A stretch of DNA of 64,000 bases from NCBI GenBank assembly GCA_020630575.1, contig JAHDBD010000001.1:186001-250000 (forward strand), in the 5' to 3' direction. This DNA is from Bernardetia sp. GTDB taxonomy: Bacteria; Bacteroidota; Bacteroidia; Cytophagales; Bernardetiaceae. The notes under the pieces are model-generated. The model was not told the DNA's origin, made no database searches, and saw nothing but the letters and a program-made list of their open reading frames with translations. The position numbers were made by a program, and so were the translations under genes. The number at the start of each line of letters is the position of its first letter. Within the stretch, counting starts at the first letter, position 1. Of the stretch, positions 26,278 to 35,445 are shown one piece after another.

Positions 26278-26895
26278 TTATTTCAAATGAAATAAAAGAC
26301 GAACAGCAATAGGAGTAAATTCTGAAATATTACCATATCGATTTGGCACTGAATTAAACTCCAATAGTTTAAGTTCGTAACCTAATCTTTTGTCTTTTGG
26401 ATTCAGACGAAAGCCAAACAAACCATTAATGGCAAAATTGGTATTATCAAAATAATAATTTGACTTTTTTTCTGTCAATGTACCATCATTTGAATAATCT
26501 GGATAACCACCAATTCCAACATATCCACTCATATAATTTAGTGTAATTCCTGTTCCTAAAAATAATGAAAAGGATTTTATTCGAATTATATCAAAATTAA
26601 TATTCGTTTTTAGATTATAGGATGAATAATGAGCATCTGGAAAATGAGCATGGGTACTTCTATAACTTCCAAAACTCAGACTAGGAACAAACCGAAATCT
26701 ATTATTAGTAGAATTTGAAAAAATATTTCTTTGATAACCTACGCCAAAACTAATTCCTGTACCAAAACTAATTACATCCGTTTCTGCAACTGTAAATCCA
26801 ACAGAAGAAAATAAAGTGTGTGTAGAAAATTCATTTTGAGCAAAAGCAAAATTTGCAGAAAACAAAAAGAAGAGAAATACTAGAGTTTTTTTCAT
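26278..26895 (-). CDS. Outer-membrane beta-barrel protein, hypothetical
   Basis: A 205-residue exported protein: signal MKKTLVFLFFLFSANFAFAQ (cleavage after residue 20). The mature part is made of amphipathic strands such as 'FGTGISFGVGYQRNIFS', 'FRFVPSLSFGSYRS', 'SFSLFLGTGITLNYMSGYVGIGG' and 'FTPIAVRLLFHLK', ending in a Phe/Leu strand. This is the pattern of a small OmpA/OprF-like porin of 8 strands. No family signature allows a finer call. It is followed by the small lipoprotein gene 17 bp upstream on the same strand. Confidence 0.72.
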   Translation of the reverse strand: MKKTLVFLFFLFSANFAFAQNEFSTHTLFSSVGFTVAETDVISFGTGISFGVGYQRNIFSNSTNNRFRFVPSLSFGSYRSTHAHFPDAHYSSYNLKTNINFDIIRIKSFSLFLGTGITLNYMSGYVGIGGYPDYSNDGTLTEKKSNYYFDNTNFAINGLFGFRLNPKDKRLGYELKLLEFNSVPNRYGNISEFTPIAVRLLFHLK

Positions 26896-26912
26896 TTTGA
26901 TTCATTTAAAAA

Positions 26913-27167
26913 TTAATCTTTATCCTCAAAAACAGGAATTGCAGGATCTTTCGAATTCGGATTGTTCATCGCTGTATCAATCTCCAAAACTTCTGTATTT
27001 GATTGTTTTAGTAGCTTTGTTTGTTCATATTGTAAACTATCTTTCAAAAAAGCATCATTTACTTTTTCTTCTTTGCTCATTCCACAGGATGATAAAAATA
27101 AAATGGAGGCAATAAATAGAGAAAAAATAAGATAAGAATATCTGTGTGTGTTGTAGATGTGTTTCAT
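26913..27167 (-). CDS. Small hypothetical lipoprotein
   Basis: An 84-residue lipoprotein: MKHIYNTHRYSYLIFSLFIASILFLSSC, acylated Cys at 28. The short mature part is acidic and helical ('MSKEEKVNDAFLKDSLQYEQTKLLKQSNTEVLEID') and ends in an acidic 'PVFEDKD'. It is probably the first gene of a two-gene unit with the 205-aa barrel protein, as only 17 bp separate them. No family recognised. Confidence 0.7.
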   Translation of the reverse strand: MKHIYNTHRYSYLIFSLFIASILFLSSCGMSKEEKVNDAFLKDSLQYEQTKLLKQSNTEVLEIDTAMNNPNSKDPAIPVFEDKD

Positions 27168-27329
27168 AATGTAAAGTTATTGGTATTTTTATAATTTTTA
27201 ATTTGTAATTCAATACAAGTATAGTATATTTCGCTTATTTTTGCTAGACTAAATAATTTATTAAAACTATATTAATAAATTTGTTTCTTTCTCAAAACCA
27301 GACAGCTACCTTAGAAACCTACGCTAATT

Positions 27330-29174
27330 TTGCCTAATTTTTTTTCAACTTATTCTGACAAATTTCAAAGTCTATTTCTTCGTTATTCCAAAAAATTAAA
27401 TGGAAACATTATTCGTTTTTTGATTTGGAAAAGTGAATATCTATCTGATAAAAACTTTTTGCTGGTTGTCAGTATTCTTATAGGAGTCTTAGCTGGTATG
27501 GCAGCCATGTTTTTACGTACAACTGTGCTATGGGTAGAACATTATTTGGCTTCTTCAAGTCAGTTTTCTGAAAGTTATAATTATGGTTTGCTTATTTATC
27601 CTACTATTGGATTACTTATAACAGCTTTTCTATCAAATGTAGTTTTTAAGACAGATTTTGGACACGGTTTTACTGATATTCTTTATTCTATTTCAAAGAA
27701 AGATGGAAAAATAGATTTCAGTAATATTTATTCTCGTATGTTAGGAGCAATTTTCACGGTAGGTTTTGGTGGTTCGGCTGGTTTGGAAGCTCCTATTGTT
27801 ATGTCAGGTGGTGCTATTGGCTCAAATGTTTCTACAGCAATGCTTTTTGCCAAGAAAAAACGAATTTTATTAATTGCTTGTGGTGTTGCAGGTACGATTG
27901 CAGCTATTTTTGATGCACCTATTGGAGGAGTTATTTTCGCTGCCGAAGTAATTTTATTTGATGTTAGTATTGCCAATATTGTTCCTATCTTACTGGCTTC
28001 TGTGGCTGCAAAACTTACAGCTTTGGTTTTGGGTGGAGATGATGCTCTTTTTACATTTCGACTAAAAGATGCTTTTCAAACCATTGATGTTCCATATTGT
28101 ATTGTTTTGGGAATTCTGTGTGGGTTTTTGTCGCTTTATTTTATGGAAGTAGTCAAAAGAATAAACAAATTAGCTAATAAAATACCTAATCCTTATTTAA
28201 AAGCTCTTATTGGAGGTTTATTTTTGTCTACCTTGATTGTTGTTTTTCCTCCTGTTTATGGAGAAGGAACAATGCTCTTGAAATCACTTTTGAGTGGAAG
28301 TGAAATAGTCATTTTTGCTAACAGCATTATCTTTAAAGAATTGCCACCTCAAGCTCTATTTTTAGGATATGTTTTAGTTATGTTGTTGTTTAAATGTGTA
28401 GCTTCTGCTATCACAATTGCAGCAGGAGGAAGTGGAGGAACGTTTGCCCCTTCTTTATTTTTGGGTGGCGTTTTGGGTTTTACTTTTGCAAGAGTAATTA
28501 ATATTTTAGGTTGGGAAACTCTATCAGAAAGTAATTTTATTCTTTTTGGAATGTGTGCTGCTATTTGTGGTGTTCAATATGCACCTTTAGCAGCTATATT
28601 TTTGATTGCAGAACTTACTGGTGGCTACGAATTATTTGTGCCTTTGATGCTTATATCTGCTATTACTTATATTACAGTTACCTATTTTGAACCTCACTCC
28701 CCTTATATTCGTGAGTTGGTTGCTCAAGGAGATATTATCAAAGGTGACCAAGATAAAAAAGTGCTTAGTAAGCTCAAAATCAATAAATTAATAGAGAAAG
28801 ATTTCAAAACTCTTCCTGAAAAAGGAACACTGAAAGACCTTGTAAATGTAATCAAACTTAGCCATCGTAATTTATTTCCTGTTTTAAATGAAGAAAAAGA
28901 GTTTGTCGGAATGATAATGCTCAATGATGTTAGAAAACTGATGTTTGAAGCTGAAAAATATGAAATTATTGCTTTACGTGATTTGATGCAACGTCCTTCC
29001 GAAATTGTAGAATATGGAGAAACAATGGATACTGTTATGAAAAAATTTGAAAGTAGTCAGGCGTGGAATCTACCTGTTATCAAAAATGGAAAGTATTTAG
29101 GTTTTGTATCCAAGTCAAATATTTTTAATAAGTATAGAGAAGGCATGCAAGAAGAAAATGAAGAGGTTTGGTAG
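27330..29174 (+). CDS. ClC-type chloride channel/transporter with CBS pair
   Basis: A 614-residue inner-membrane protein starting at a TTG codon; no usable in-frame ATG precedes the first membrane helix. The ClC core spans about residues 40-450: 'GFGGSAGLEAPIVMSGGAIGS' replaces the usual GREGP with GLEAP but keeps the gating Glu. 'FDAPIGGVIFAAEVIL' aligns with E. coli NAPLAGILFIIEEM, so the external Glu202 position is kept while the internal proton Glu203 is Val. 'AAGGSGGTFAPSLFLGG' is the third filter segment. Two CBS domains (about 480-605) may sense nucleotides. Loss of the proton Glu suggests a channel or an uncoupled exchanger, by inference. Confidence 0.9.
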   Translation: MPNFFSTYSDKFQSLFLRYSKKLNGNIIRFLIWKSEYLSDKNFLLVVSILIGVLAGMAAMFLRTTVLWVEHYLASSSQFSESYNYGLLIYPTIGLLITAFLSNVVFKTDFGHGFTDILYSISKKDGKIDFSNIYSRMLGAIFTVGFGGSAGLEAPIVMSGGAIGSNVSTAMLFAKKKRILLIACGVAGTIAAIFDAPIGGVIFAAEVILFDVSIANIVPILLASVAAKLTALVLGGDDALFTFRLKDAFQTIDVPYCIVLGILCGFLSLYFMEVVKRINKLANKIPNPYLKALIGGLFLSTLIVVFPPVYGEGTMLLKSLLSGSEIVIFANSIIFKELPPQALFLGYVLVMLLFKCVASAITIAAGGSGGTFAPSLFLGGVLGFTFARVINILGWETLSESNFILFGMCAAICGVQYAPLAAIFLIAELTGGYELFVPLMLISAITYITVTYFEPHSPYIRELVAQGDIIKGDQDKKVLSKLKINKLIEKDFKTLPEKGTLKDLVNVIKLSHRNLFPVLNEEKEFVGMIMLNDVRKLMFEAEKYEIIALRDLMQRPSEIVEYGETMDTVMKKFESSQAWNLPVIKNGKYLGFVSKSNIFNKYREGMQEENEEVW

Positions 29175-29299
29175 TTTTATCTATTTAATTTTGTATTTGA
29201 GAAAGTGAAATTTTAAAAAAACCTTGCCTCTTGTTGTGAGTTGTAATAAGTAATTCTAACTTTGAAAAAAAATATTTTCCACTCTAAATTATCTACTGT

Positions 29300-30652
29300 T
29301 TGAACTTTACACTTACCCAAGAATACCTAGATCAATTTTCAGAGGCTGCACAAACTCAAAATGCAGATTTTATAATATCTCAAACTAATATTCTTCATTC
29401 GGCTGATATCTCAACTATCTTAGACGAACTAGAGACAGACGAATGTCATTATATTTTGAGTCTGCTTCCTGAACAAGTGCGTGCTGATATTATTAGTGAT
29501 TTAGATACAGATATTCGTTCAGATTTTTTGCAAACTTATGAGCCTTCAGAAGTAGCAGAAATTTTGGATTATGCCGACTCTGATGATGCAGCAGATATTT
29601 TGAATGAACTTCCTATCAAAATGAGAGAGGAAGTCATTGCTTATGTGGAAGAGCCTCAAGATGTAATGGATTTATTGCATTATGATGAAGACTGTGCAGG
29701 TGGTTTGATGGCAAAAGAATTGGTTACAGCCAATATAAATTGGACAGTGGTGCAGTGTGTAGAAGAAATACGAAGACAATCTGAGAATGTAGAAAAAATT
29801 TATTCTATTTATGTAATTGATGATAATAATGTTCTTTTAGGAAGAGTAGGAATAAAAAAATTAGTTTTGAATCGTAGCAATACTAAAGTGGCTGATATTT
29901 ATGAGCCTGACATTATTTCAGTTTATTCTTATCAAGATGAAGAGGAAGTAGCGAATATTATGCAAAAGTATGATTTAGAAGCTATTCCTGTAATTAATGT
30001 CAATAAGCAGCTTTTGGGCAGAATTACGATTGATGATATTTTAGATGTAATAACCGAACAAGCCGAACAAGATATTCAGGCAATGGCAGGTATTTCAGAA
30101 GATGTAGAAGAAGATGACAGTGTATGGGTACTTTCTCGTGCTAGACTGCCTTGGCTTTTGATTGGAATGGTAGGAGGAATGTTGGGAGCAAATTTTATAG
30201 GTCTTTTTGAAGAACAGTTAAGAATTGTTCCTGCTATGGCATTTTTTATTCCTCTAATTACTGCAACAGGTGGAAACGTAGGTATTCAGTCTTCTACTTT
30301 AGTAGTACAAGCTCTTGCAGATACAGGTGGTTTGCAAGAAAGTTTGTGGAGAAGAATTTTAAAATCCTTTTTGGTTGCTCTTATTAATGGCTTTGTAATT
30401 GGTGTTTTTGTTTTGGGAGCAAATGTTCTTCTTACAAAAGGTGATATTGTTCTTTCTTTGGTAGTGTCTTTTGCTCTTTTTTGTGTAGTTATTATTGCTT
30501 CTATTATGGGAACTATAACACCACTTATTTTGAATAAATTTAAAGTAAATCCTGCTGTGGCTTCAGGTCCCTTTATCACAACAGCCAATGACCTTTTAGG
30601 ATTGGCTATTTATTTTTCAATAGCCAAATTACTTTATTCAATGGCTATATGA
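29300..30652 (+). CDS. mgtE: Magnesium transporter MgtE
   Basis: A 450-residue protein beginning at TTG (MNFTLTQEYLDQFSE); no in-frame ATG lies upstream. It has the full MgtE layout: an N-terminal superhelical domain with repeated 'LLPEQVRADIISDLDTDIRSDFLQ' and 'LNELPIKMREEVI', two CBS domains (about 130-255; 'VADIYEPDIISVYSYQDEEEVANIMQKYDLEAIPVIN') and five membrane helices. The Mg-selective pore signature is 'FFIPLITATGGNVGIQSSTLVVQAL'. It imports Mg2+ and is closed by Mg2+ binding to the cytosolic domains. It follows the ClC gene by 125 bp, on the same strand and with the same unusual start codon. Confidence 0.94.
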   Translation: MNFTLTQEYLDQFSEAAQTQNADFIISQTNILHSADISTILDELETDECHYILSLLPEQVRADIISDLDTDIRSDFLQTYEPSEVAEILDYADSDDAADILNELPIKMREEVIAYVEEPQDVMDLLHYDEDCAGGLMAKELVTANINWTVVQCVEEIRRQSENVEKIYSIYVIDDNNVLLGRVGIKKLVLNRSNTKVADIYEPDIISVYSYQDEEEVANIMQKYDLEAIPVINVNKQLLGRITIDDILDVITEQAEQDIQAMAGISEDVEEDDSVWVLSRARLPWLLIGMVGGMLGANFIGLFEEQLRIVPAMAFFIPLITATGGNVGIQSSTLVVQALADTGGLQESLWRRILKSFLVALINGFVIGVFVLGANVLLTKGDIVLSLVVSFALFCVVIIASIMGTITPLILNKFKVNPAVASGPFITTANDLLGLAIYFSIAKLLYSMAI

Positions 30653-30667
30653 TTGAAAGATGAAATA

Positions 30668-30705
30668 AAAAAGGTCAATTCATAAATTTATGAATTGACC
30701 TTTTT
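30668..30705. terminator. Bidirectional terminator between mgtE and a lipoprotein gene
   Basis: A 38-bp perfect palindrome: AAAAAGGTCAATTCATAAA (30668-30686) directly abuts its complement (30687-30705), so a few central bases form the loop. A/T ends give a U-run in both directions. It lies 15 bp after the mgtE stop and 38 bp after the converging lipoprotein stop. Confidence 0.88.
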
Positions 30706-30743
30706 CTATTTTCTAAGAGTAAATTCTATCTAAAAGGATAAAA

Positions 30744-31670
30744 TTACTTTACTACTTTGATATCAAGTTTAATTTCACCTGTTTCACCAGGGTCAACACT
30801 TACTACATAAGCTAAACCATCTTTTCCATCAGCAGTTTGGAAAGCAAATACTTTACCTGCTGTAAGTTGATTTACACGAGAAGCAGAACCTTCACTTTGG
30901 TTTCCATTTGCCACCTCAGGTTGAGTACCAGCAGTATAGGCATCAATTAGCTTTTGACCTTCACTAATTCCAATAGCATTAAAGTCAGCTTGAGAAAGGC
31001 TTGTGTTTTTGAAACGAGTATTGCTTCTTGTACTCCAAGAGCCATCATTAGTAGCAAAAACTTGTTCTACAGAAGCATCCCTCAATGAGCCAATAACAGC
31101 ACCTTGTCCAGCAGTAGCGCCACCTTGAAGGTAAGCCATATCTACTTTAGCAGCATTTGCTTTTGCTTCTGCAACAGTATAAACAGCACCTATCTTAGTC
31201 TCTAAAAAACTACCAACAGTGTTGCTTTGTGCTCCTAAGAGAATAGCCTCAAAAGATGCAGTAGCAATTGGGTTTTCATTAACTATTACTGTTACTTCTT
31301 TTGTAGAAGAAAGACCTGAATCATCTGTAGCTTGAATTTTGAAAGTAACTTGACTGCCAGCATTTGTAGCCATACCTAGGAATACATACTCACCAGAATA
31401 AAGCTTTTCATCTGTAAAAGTAGTAATAGGATCACCAGCTGTAGTTCCATCTGCCTTAATTACACGCACTTCTTGAAGATTAGCATCAGACGAAACTGTA
31501 TATGCGAATGTAAAACTTTCTCCGACATCAACAGTAGCTGTTTCAGGAGTTACAGTAATAGAAGGTGCTGCAGTTGGATCGTCAGTGCTATCACCACAAG
31601 AAGAAAGAGTGCCTACTGCTAAAAGCAAAAGAACTAAATACGAGAAATAAGAAAAAAATGATTTTTTCAT
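30744..31670 (-). CDS. Lipoprotein with Ig-like domain, hypothetical
   Basis: A 308-residue lipoprotein: signal MKKSFFSYFSYLVLLLLAVGTLSSC, acylated Cys at 25. Residues about 35-130 look like an Ig-like/cadherin-type beta sandwich ('PSITVTPETATVDVGESFTFAYTVSSDANLQEVRVIKADG ... VTFKIQATDDSGLSSTKEVTVIV'). The C-terminal 170 residues ('TASFEAILLGAQSNTVGSFLETKIGAVYTVAEAKANAAKVDMAYLQGG') resemble a repeated surface domain of Cytophagales without known function. The composition is acidic, Thr/Ala/Gly-rich and higher in GC than its neighbours, typical of exported adhesin-like proteins. It is transcribed alone. Confidence 0.78.
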   Translation of the reverse strand: MKKSFFSYFSYLVLLLLAVGTLSSCGDSTDDPTAAPSITVTPETATVDVGESFTFAYTVSSDANLQEVRVIKADGTTAGDPITTFTDEKLYSGEYVFLGMATNAGSQVTFKIQATDDSGLSSTKEVTVIVNENPIATASFEAILLGAQSNTVGSFLETKIGAVYTVAEAKANAAKVDMAYLQGGATAGQGAVIGSLRDASVEQVFATNDGSWSTRSNTRFKNTSLSQADFNAIGISEGQKLIDAYTAGTQPEVANGNQSEGSASRVNQLTAGKVFAFQTADGKDGLAYVVSVDPGETGEIKLDIKVVK

Positions 31671-31852
31671 TTTTGAGAAAATTTTGTTTGAAATTGAATA
31701 AAAAAATAGTGAAATAAAAAATTGTTTGGTATAAATTTGATAATTCTGATTTGATAAAAAAAATATAAATTAAATATCAAAGCATAGGTTAATCAAAAGT
31801 ATTGCCAAGTTTACCGAAATATTACAAAAATTTGTCGAAAGTGTCATATAGA

Positions 31853-34800
31853 TTAATCTACTTCTACAACTTTCATTTTTTCAGTATAAACCAAAAAACG
31901 TCTGACTTTGCGTTTGCCCATTTGATAGAGAGCAGTTGCATAACCATTGATTTGTTGTTGGTGTTTTGGGTCTATCTGTCCTGTTTTATAATCGATAAGA
32001 ATGGCAGTATCGCCTTTTATCATCATACGGTCAGGACGTAAGACTCTACGATTTCCCTTTTGAATAATTTCTTGTTCGTTTAAGATTTGATACGCATTCG
32101 GATTGTTTGCGTTCTCTTTTTGAGAAATATCAATATCAGGACGAAAAAATTCTGCAATCTGTTGCAGCATCATGACATTTTTCATTTTGGTTTCTAAGCT
32201 GTTTCGCTCATCTTCTGCAATAAGCCCTTCACTAATAAGGCTTTGAACTGCTTTTGAAGTATCATTAATTGTAAAAATTTTTTCAAAAGCATAGTGCATT
32301 AAAAGACCATCTTTCCTAGAATCATAAAAATCTTCTACCGTTAAGTAGCTTTCATCATAGCGCAGATTATTTTTTCTGACTCTGATTTTATTTCTAGCTT
32401 CTGTACTGACGAGTTCTTTTATAGTGAGCGTTTCCTTATGATTAACTTTTGTTTTGTGCTTTTTGTTTGAGTTATCTTCAAAAAGTAAATATTCTTGAGC
32501 ATTGATTTTCTTAACACCTGCTTCTCTTAGCAGAAATAATCCTAATAAATCAGCAATATCTTTGACCTTATCAATTCCAAAATTATCTTCTTTTGTAGTA
32601 TCATTTACTTTTGTTTTGACTGGCTTCTTATCTTCCAATTTGGAAACCTCTTTTGTCAAAATGAACAACTTTTCGGTAGGACGTGTCAGACCAACATACA
32701 AATTATTAATTGCATCAATAAAATTCAGTGACCATTCTTTTTTATAATCTTCTGAAAAAATTCCATCTTTCATAGTTTCACGCATCGACAAAATCATTGT
32801 TGAAAGCTCAGGAGCAATTGGATTGTCGTCCCATTCTACCCAAAGCTGACTAGAACCTCTCGGTTTTACACTCCAATCTGCAAAAGGCATAATCACGACA
32901 GGAAATTCCAAGCCTTTACTTTTATGAATTGTCATTACACGCAAAGCTGCACCACCTTCTGGTGAAGAAATCGAAATTCTTCCTTTTTTGCGTTCCCAAT
33001 GTTCCAAAAAGTCTAATAGATTATCATTCTTATTTCTACTAAATTCAAACAAAACATCAAGCAATTTTTGAATATAAAGTTGCTCGGTATGGTGGCGATA
33101 GAGTTCTAGTTCTCTAATGAGTTCTTCTGCAATTTCATAAAGTGAAAGATGACGCAGAACAGGCATTGAAAGCGTTTTTTTGAACTGTTCTTTTATGATT
33201 TTGGTAAAATTCTCTTCATCTTCATTATTTACTTCATTTGCCAAATCAAAAGGAGGATTTTCAGATTGATATTTCTGTTCCAAATGATTTTCTAAAAATT
33301 CAATAATTTCTAGTTTTCGTGGTGCGTCGTCGGGTTGTTGTAACAAAAACATAAAATTAATAATCGTTTGAACAACCTTTGAAGAAACCAAAAGCAAGGA
33401 ATCGCCCGAAATAACAGGGATTTTTTGTTCGATAAATTTTTCAGCCAAATATGCCCCCATTCCGTTCGTTCTGACCAAAATGGTAATATCTTCTAACTTA
33501 TAATCTTGTTTTAAAAGATTTTTCACTAAATCCAAACAATACTCAAAAGTACGTTCTTGATAAATTTTTTGAGAGTCTTTACTGCTTTTTTCTACAAAAC
33601 GAACAGATACATGCCCACCTTCTTTAAATACAGTTTCTTGAATCACCTCAGCATAATGAGAAGACAAATCTGGACAAACAGAATCAAAACGCTTTCTAAT
33701 AAAATGAAATAATTTATTATTAAAATCTACAATATTGGGATCGCTACGACGATTTGTACCTAAAATTTGCTGATTGGCGTGTTCTTGAAAAATATCGGTA
33801 TGTTCGGCAAGCATAGAATCTGGGTCTGCACTTGGGACATTTGGCAAGTTTACCAAAAGGTCGGCATCTCCACTTCGCCAGCGATAAATCGCTTGTTTTG
33901 CATCACCAACTACCATACTACGCATTCCGTTTGCCAAACTATTGGAAACCAAAGGAATCAAATTATGCCATTGCATCTTTGAAGTATCTTGAAATTCATC
34001 TATCAGAATATGCTTGAATTTTTCACCAATCCTTTCGAAAATATAGGGTACAGGTTCGTTTTCAACTATTTTATTAATTTTTTCATTGAATTCACTCAAA
34101 TAAACATGATTTTTCTTTTCCTTAAAATATTCAATTTGACTTGCTATTTCCTCCAAAAACATCATCTGAAAAATAAAACGTCGCATCATTCGGCTATATG
34201 CATATTTTTCTTGATATTCATTTTTTAAGGTTTCAATTTTTAAAATCATTTCCTTTATAATAGGAGAAAGTTCTTTAATTGCTTCCAAACTTGAGCCTTT
34301 TGTAGCTTTTGCAGCCCATTTATTGAGTTTCAACCCATCATTAGCGATATAAGAATTAAGAGGTTTTTGTTTGTCCCATTCTTCTTTTATTTTGTCTTCA
34401 TTGGTAGCATACGTCAGAACATGATTATAAATTCCTCGTGTAGAATAATGAAAATCTTTAGCCACAAGTCCATTTTCTTCGAAAGCATTAAATAAAATCC
34501 TTCCAAAATCTCCTGCTTGTGGAATAACTTCATTTTCTACCTTTTCAATATAGGTTAGATAATCTGCTTTTACCATCTTTAGCTGTGTTTGGGTAAGAGC
34601 CTTAATTTTTTCTACCGAATGTTTTTTAGCTTCCTCAAAAATAATTTTCCCAAAATCTAAAAGTCCTCTATCTACGTTCCAACTTTTTTCATCTTGTGTT
34701 TCTTTCAAGACAAATTCTTTCATTACTTCGCTCAAATGATGGTCGCCACGTTCTCCAATTTTGTAATACATTCGACTGACAGCTTCTTCTAGTGCTTCTT

Positions 34801-35260
34801 CGATATCTAATTGAATCTCAAAATTAGGAGGCAAATCCAAATCTTTAGTAAAAGCTTGAACAATTCGTTTGGAAAAAGAATCGATTGTGCTTACTGCAAA
34901 ATCGGAATAATGATGCAAAATAGTTTGATGCAATGCCTTCGAACGCTTTACAATTTCTTCTTTTGTAATATCTATTTGTGGATATTCAACACTAAGTTCC
35001 TTCAAAATATCATGAAACATCGAATCTTCTTCTGCTGTTTCCAAGACCGAAAAAGCATCAAGTTTTGATACAATACGCTGCTTCATTTCCTTTGCTGCAT
35101 CATTGGTAAAAGTTACTGCCAAAATATGACGGTAATAATGCACATCAAACTCACCCAAAAGTTCAGGATTTGGACTCGCTAAAGCAATTTTGATATATTC
35201 TTTGGTAAGCGTATAAGTTTTGCCAGAACCTGCTGATGAACGATAAATGGAAAAAAGCAT
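31853..35260 (-). CDS. AddA-like UvrD/Rep helicase with C-terminal PD-(D/E)XK nuclease
   Basis: An 1135-residue superfamily 1A helicase-nuclease. Motif I (Walker A) is 'YRSSAGSGKTYTLTKEYI' at the N-terminus. 'ILAVTFTNDAAKEMKQRI' is motif Ia, 'HILIDEFQDTSKMQW' motif II, 'MVVGDAKQAIYRWRSGD' motif III, 'MTIHKSKGLEFPVVIMPF' motif V and 'NLYVGLTRPTEKLFIL' motif VI. The C-terminal 'DTAILIDYKTGQ' with an upstream Asp/Glu is the RecB-family nuclease core. AddA works with AddB in double-strand break resection and recombination. The usual AddB partner is not adjacent. An inverted TTAGCA/TGCTAA repeat lies about 45 bp upstream of its start. Confidence 0.9.
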   Translation of the reverse strand: MLFSIYRSSAGSGKTYTLTKEYIKIALASPNPELLGEFDVHYYRHILAVTFTNDAAKEMKQRIVSKLDAFSVLETAEEDSMFHDILKELSVEYPQIDITKEEIVKRSKALHQTILHHYSDFAVSTIDSFSKRIVQAFTKDLDLPPNFEIQLDIEEALEEAVSRMYYKIGERGDHHLSEVMKEFVLKETQDEKSWNVDRGLLDFGKIIFEEAKKHSVEKIKALTQTQLKMVKADYLTYIEKVENEVIPQAGDFGRILFNAFEENGLVAKDFHYSTRGIYNHVLTYATNEDKIKEEWDKQKPLNSYIANDGLKLNKWAAKATKGSSLEAIKELSPIIKEMILKIETLKNEYQEKYAYSRMMRRFIFQMMFLEEIASQIEYFKEKKNHVYLSEFNEKINKIVENEPVPYIFERIGEKFKHILIDEFQDTSKMQWHNLIPLVSNSLANGMRSMVVGDAKQAIYRWRSGDADLLVNLPNVPSADPDSMLAEHTDIFQEHANQQILGTNRRSDPNIVDFNNKLFHFIRKRFDSVCPDLSSHYAEVIQETVFKEGGHVSVRFVEKSSKDSQKIYQERTFEYCLDLVKNLLKQDYKLEDITILVRTNGMGAYLAEKFIEQKIPVISGDSLLLVSSKVVQTIINFMFLLQQPDDAPRKLEIIEFLENHLEQKYQSENPPFDLANEVNNEDEENFTKIIKEQFKKTLSMPVLRHLSLYEIAEELIRELELYRHHTEQLYIQKLLDVLFEFSRNKNDNLLDFLEHWERKKGRISISSPEGGAALRVMTIHKSKGLEFPVVIMPFADWSVKPRGSSQLWVEWDDNPIAPELSTMILSMRETMKDGIFSEDYKKEWSLNFIDAINNLYVGLTRPTEKLFILTKEVSKLEDKKPVKTKVNDTTKEDNFGIDKVKDIADLLGLFLLREAGVKKINAQEYLLFEDNSNKKHKTKVNHKETLTIKELVSTEARNKIRVRKNNLRYDESYLTVEDFYDSRKDGLLMHYAFEKIFTINDTSKAVQSLISEGLIAEDERNSLETKMKNVMMLQQIAEFFRPDIDISQKENANNPNAYQILNEQEIIQKGNRRVLRPDRMMIKGDTAILIDYKTGQIDPKHQQQINGYATALYQMGKRKVRRFLVYTEKMKVVEVD

Positions 35261-35301
35261 CTTATTTGAATTGTGAATGATGAATTATGAATGGTGAATT
35301 A

Positions 35302-35336
35302 AAATTACGTTATTTTTTAGCATTTTGCTAATGGAA
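35302..35336. repeat. 35-bp repeat with TTAGCA/TGCTAA hairpin, copy 1
   Basis: The core TTAGCATTTTGCTAA is a perfect 6-bp stem. The 35-bp unit matches the copy at 37061-37094 at all but a couple of positions. It lies just upstream of the AddA-like gene. The two copies bracket the frameshifted PEGA-like gene block. Confidence 0.6.
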
Positions 35337-35370
35337 TGACCTGTTTGTTATTTGAAGTTATTTAAGAATA

Positions 35371-35409
35371 AAAAATCCGTCTTCTATGTACCACAGAAGA
35401 CGGATTTTT
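35371..35409. terminator. Strong terminator downstream of the PEGA-like gene
   Basis: A 15-bp perfect stem (AAAAATCCGTCTTCT with AGAAGACGGATTTTT, 9-nt loop). A/T flanks give U-runs both ways; on the minus strand it follows the gene ending at 35446. Confidence 0.88.
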
Positions 35410-35445
35410 ATATATTATATTTTTTTTTAGCCAATCTAAAATAAT

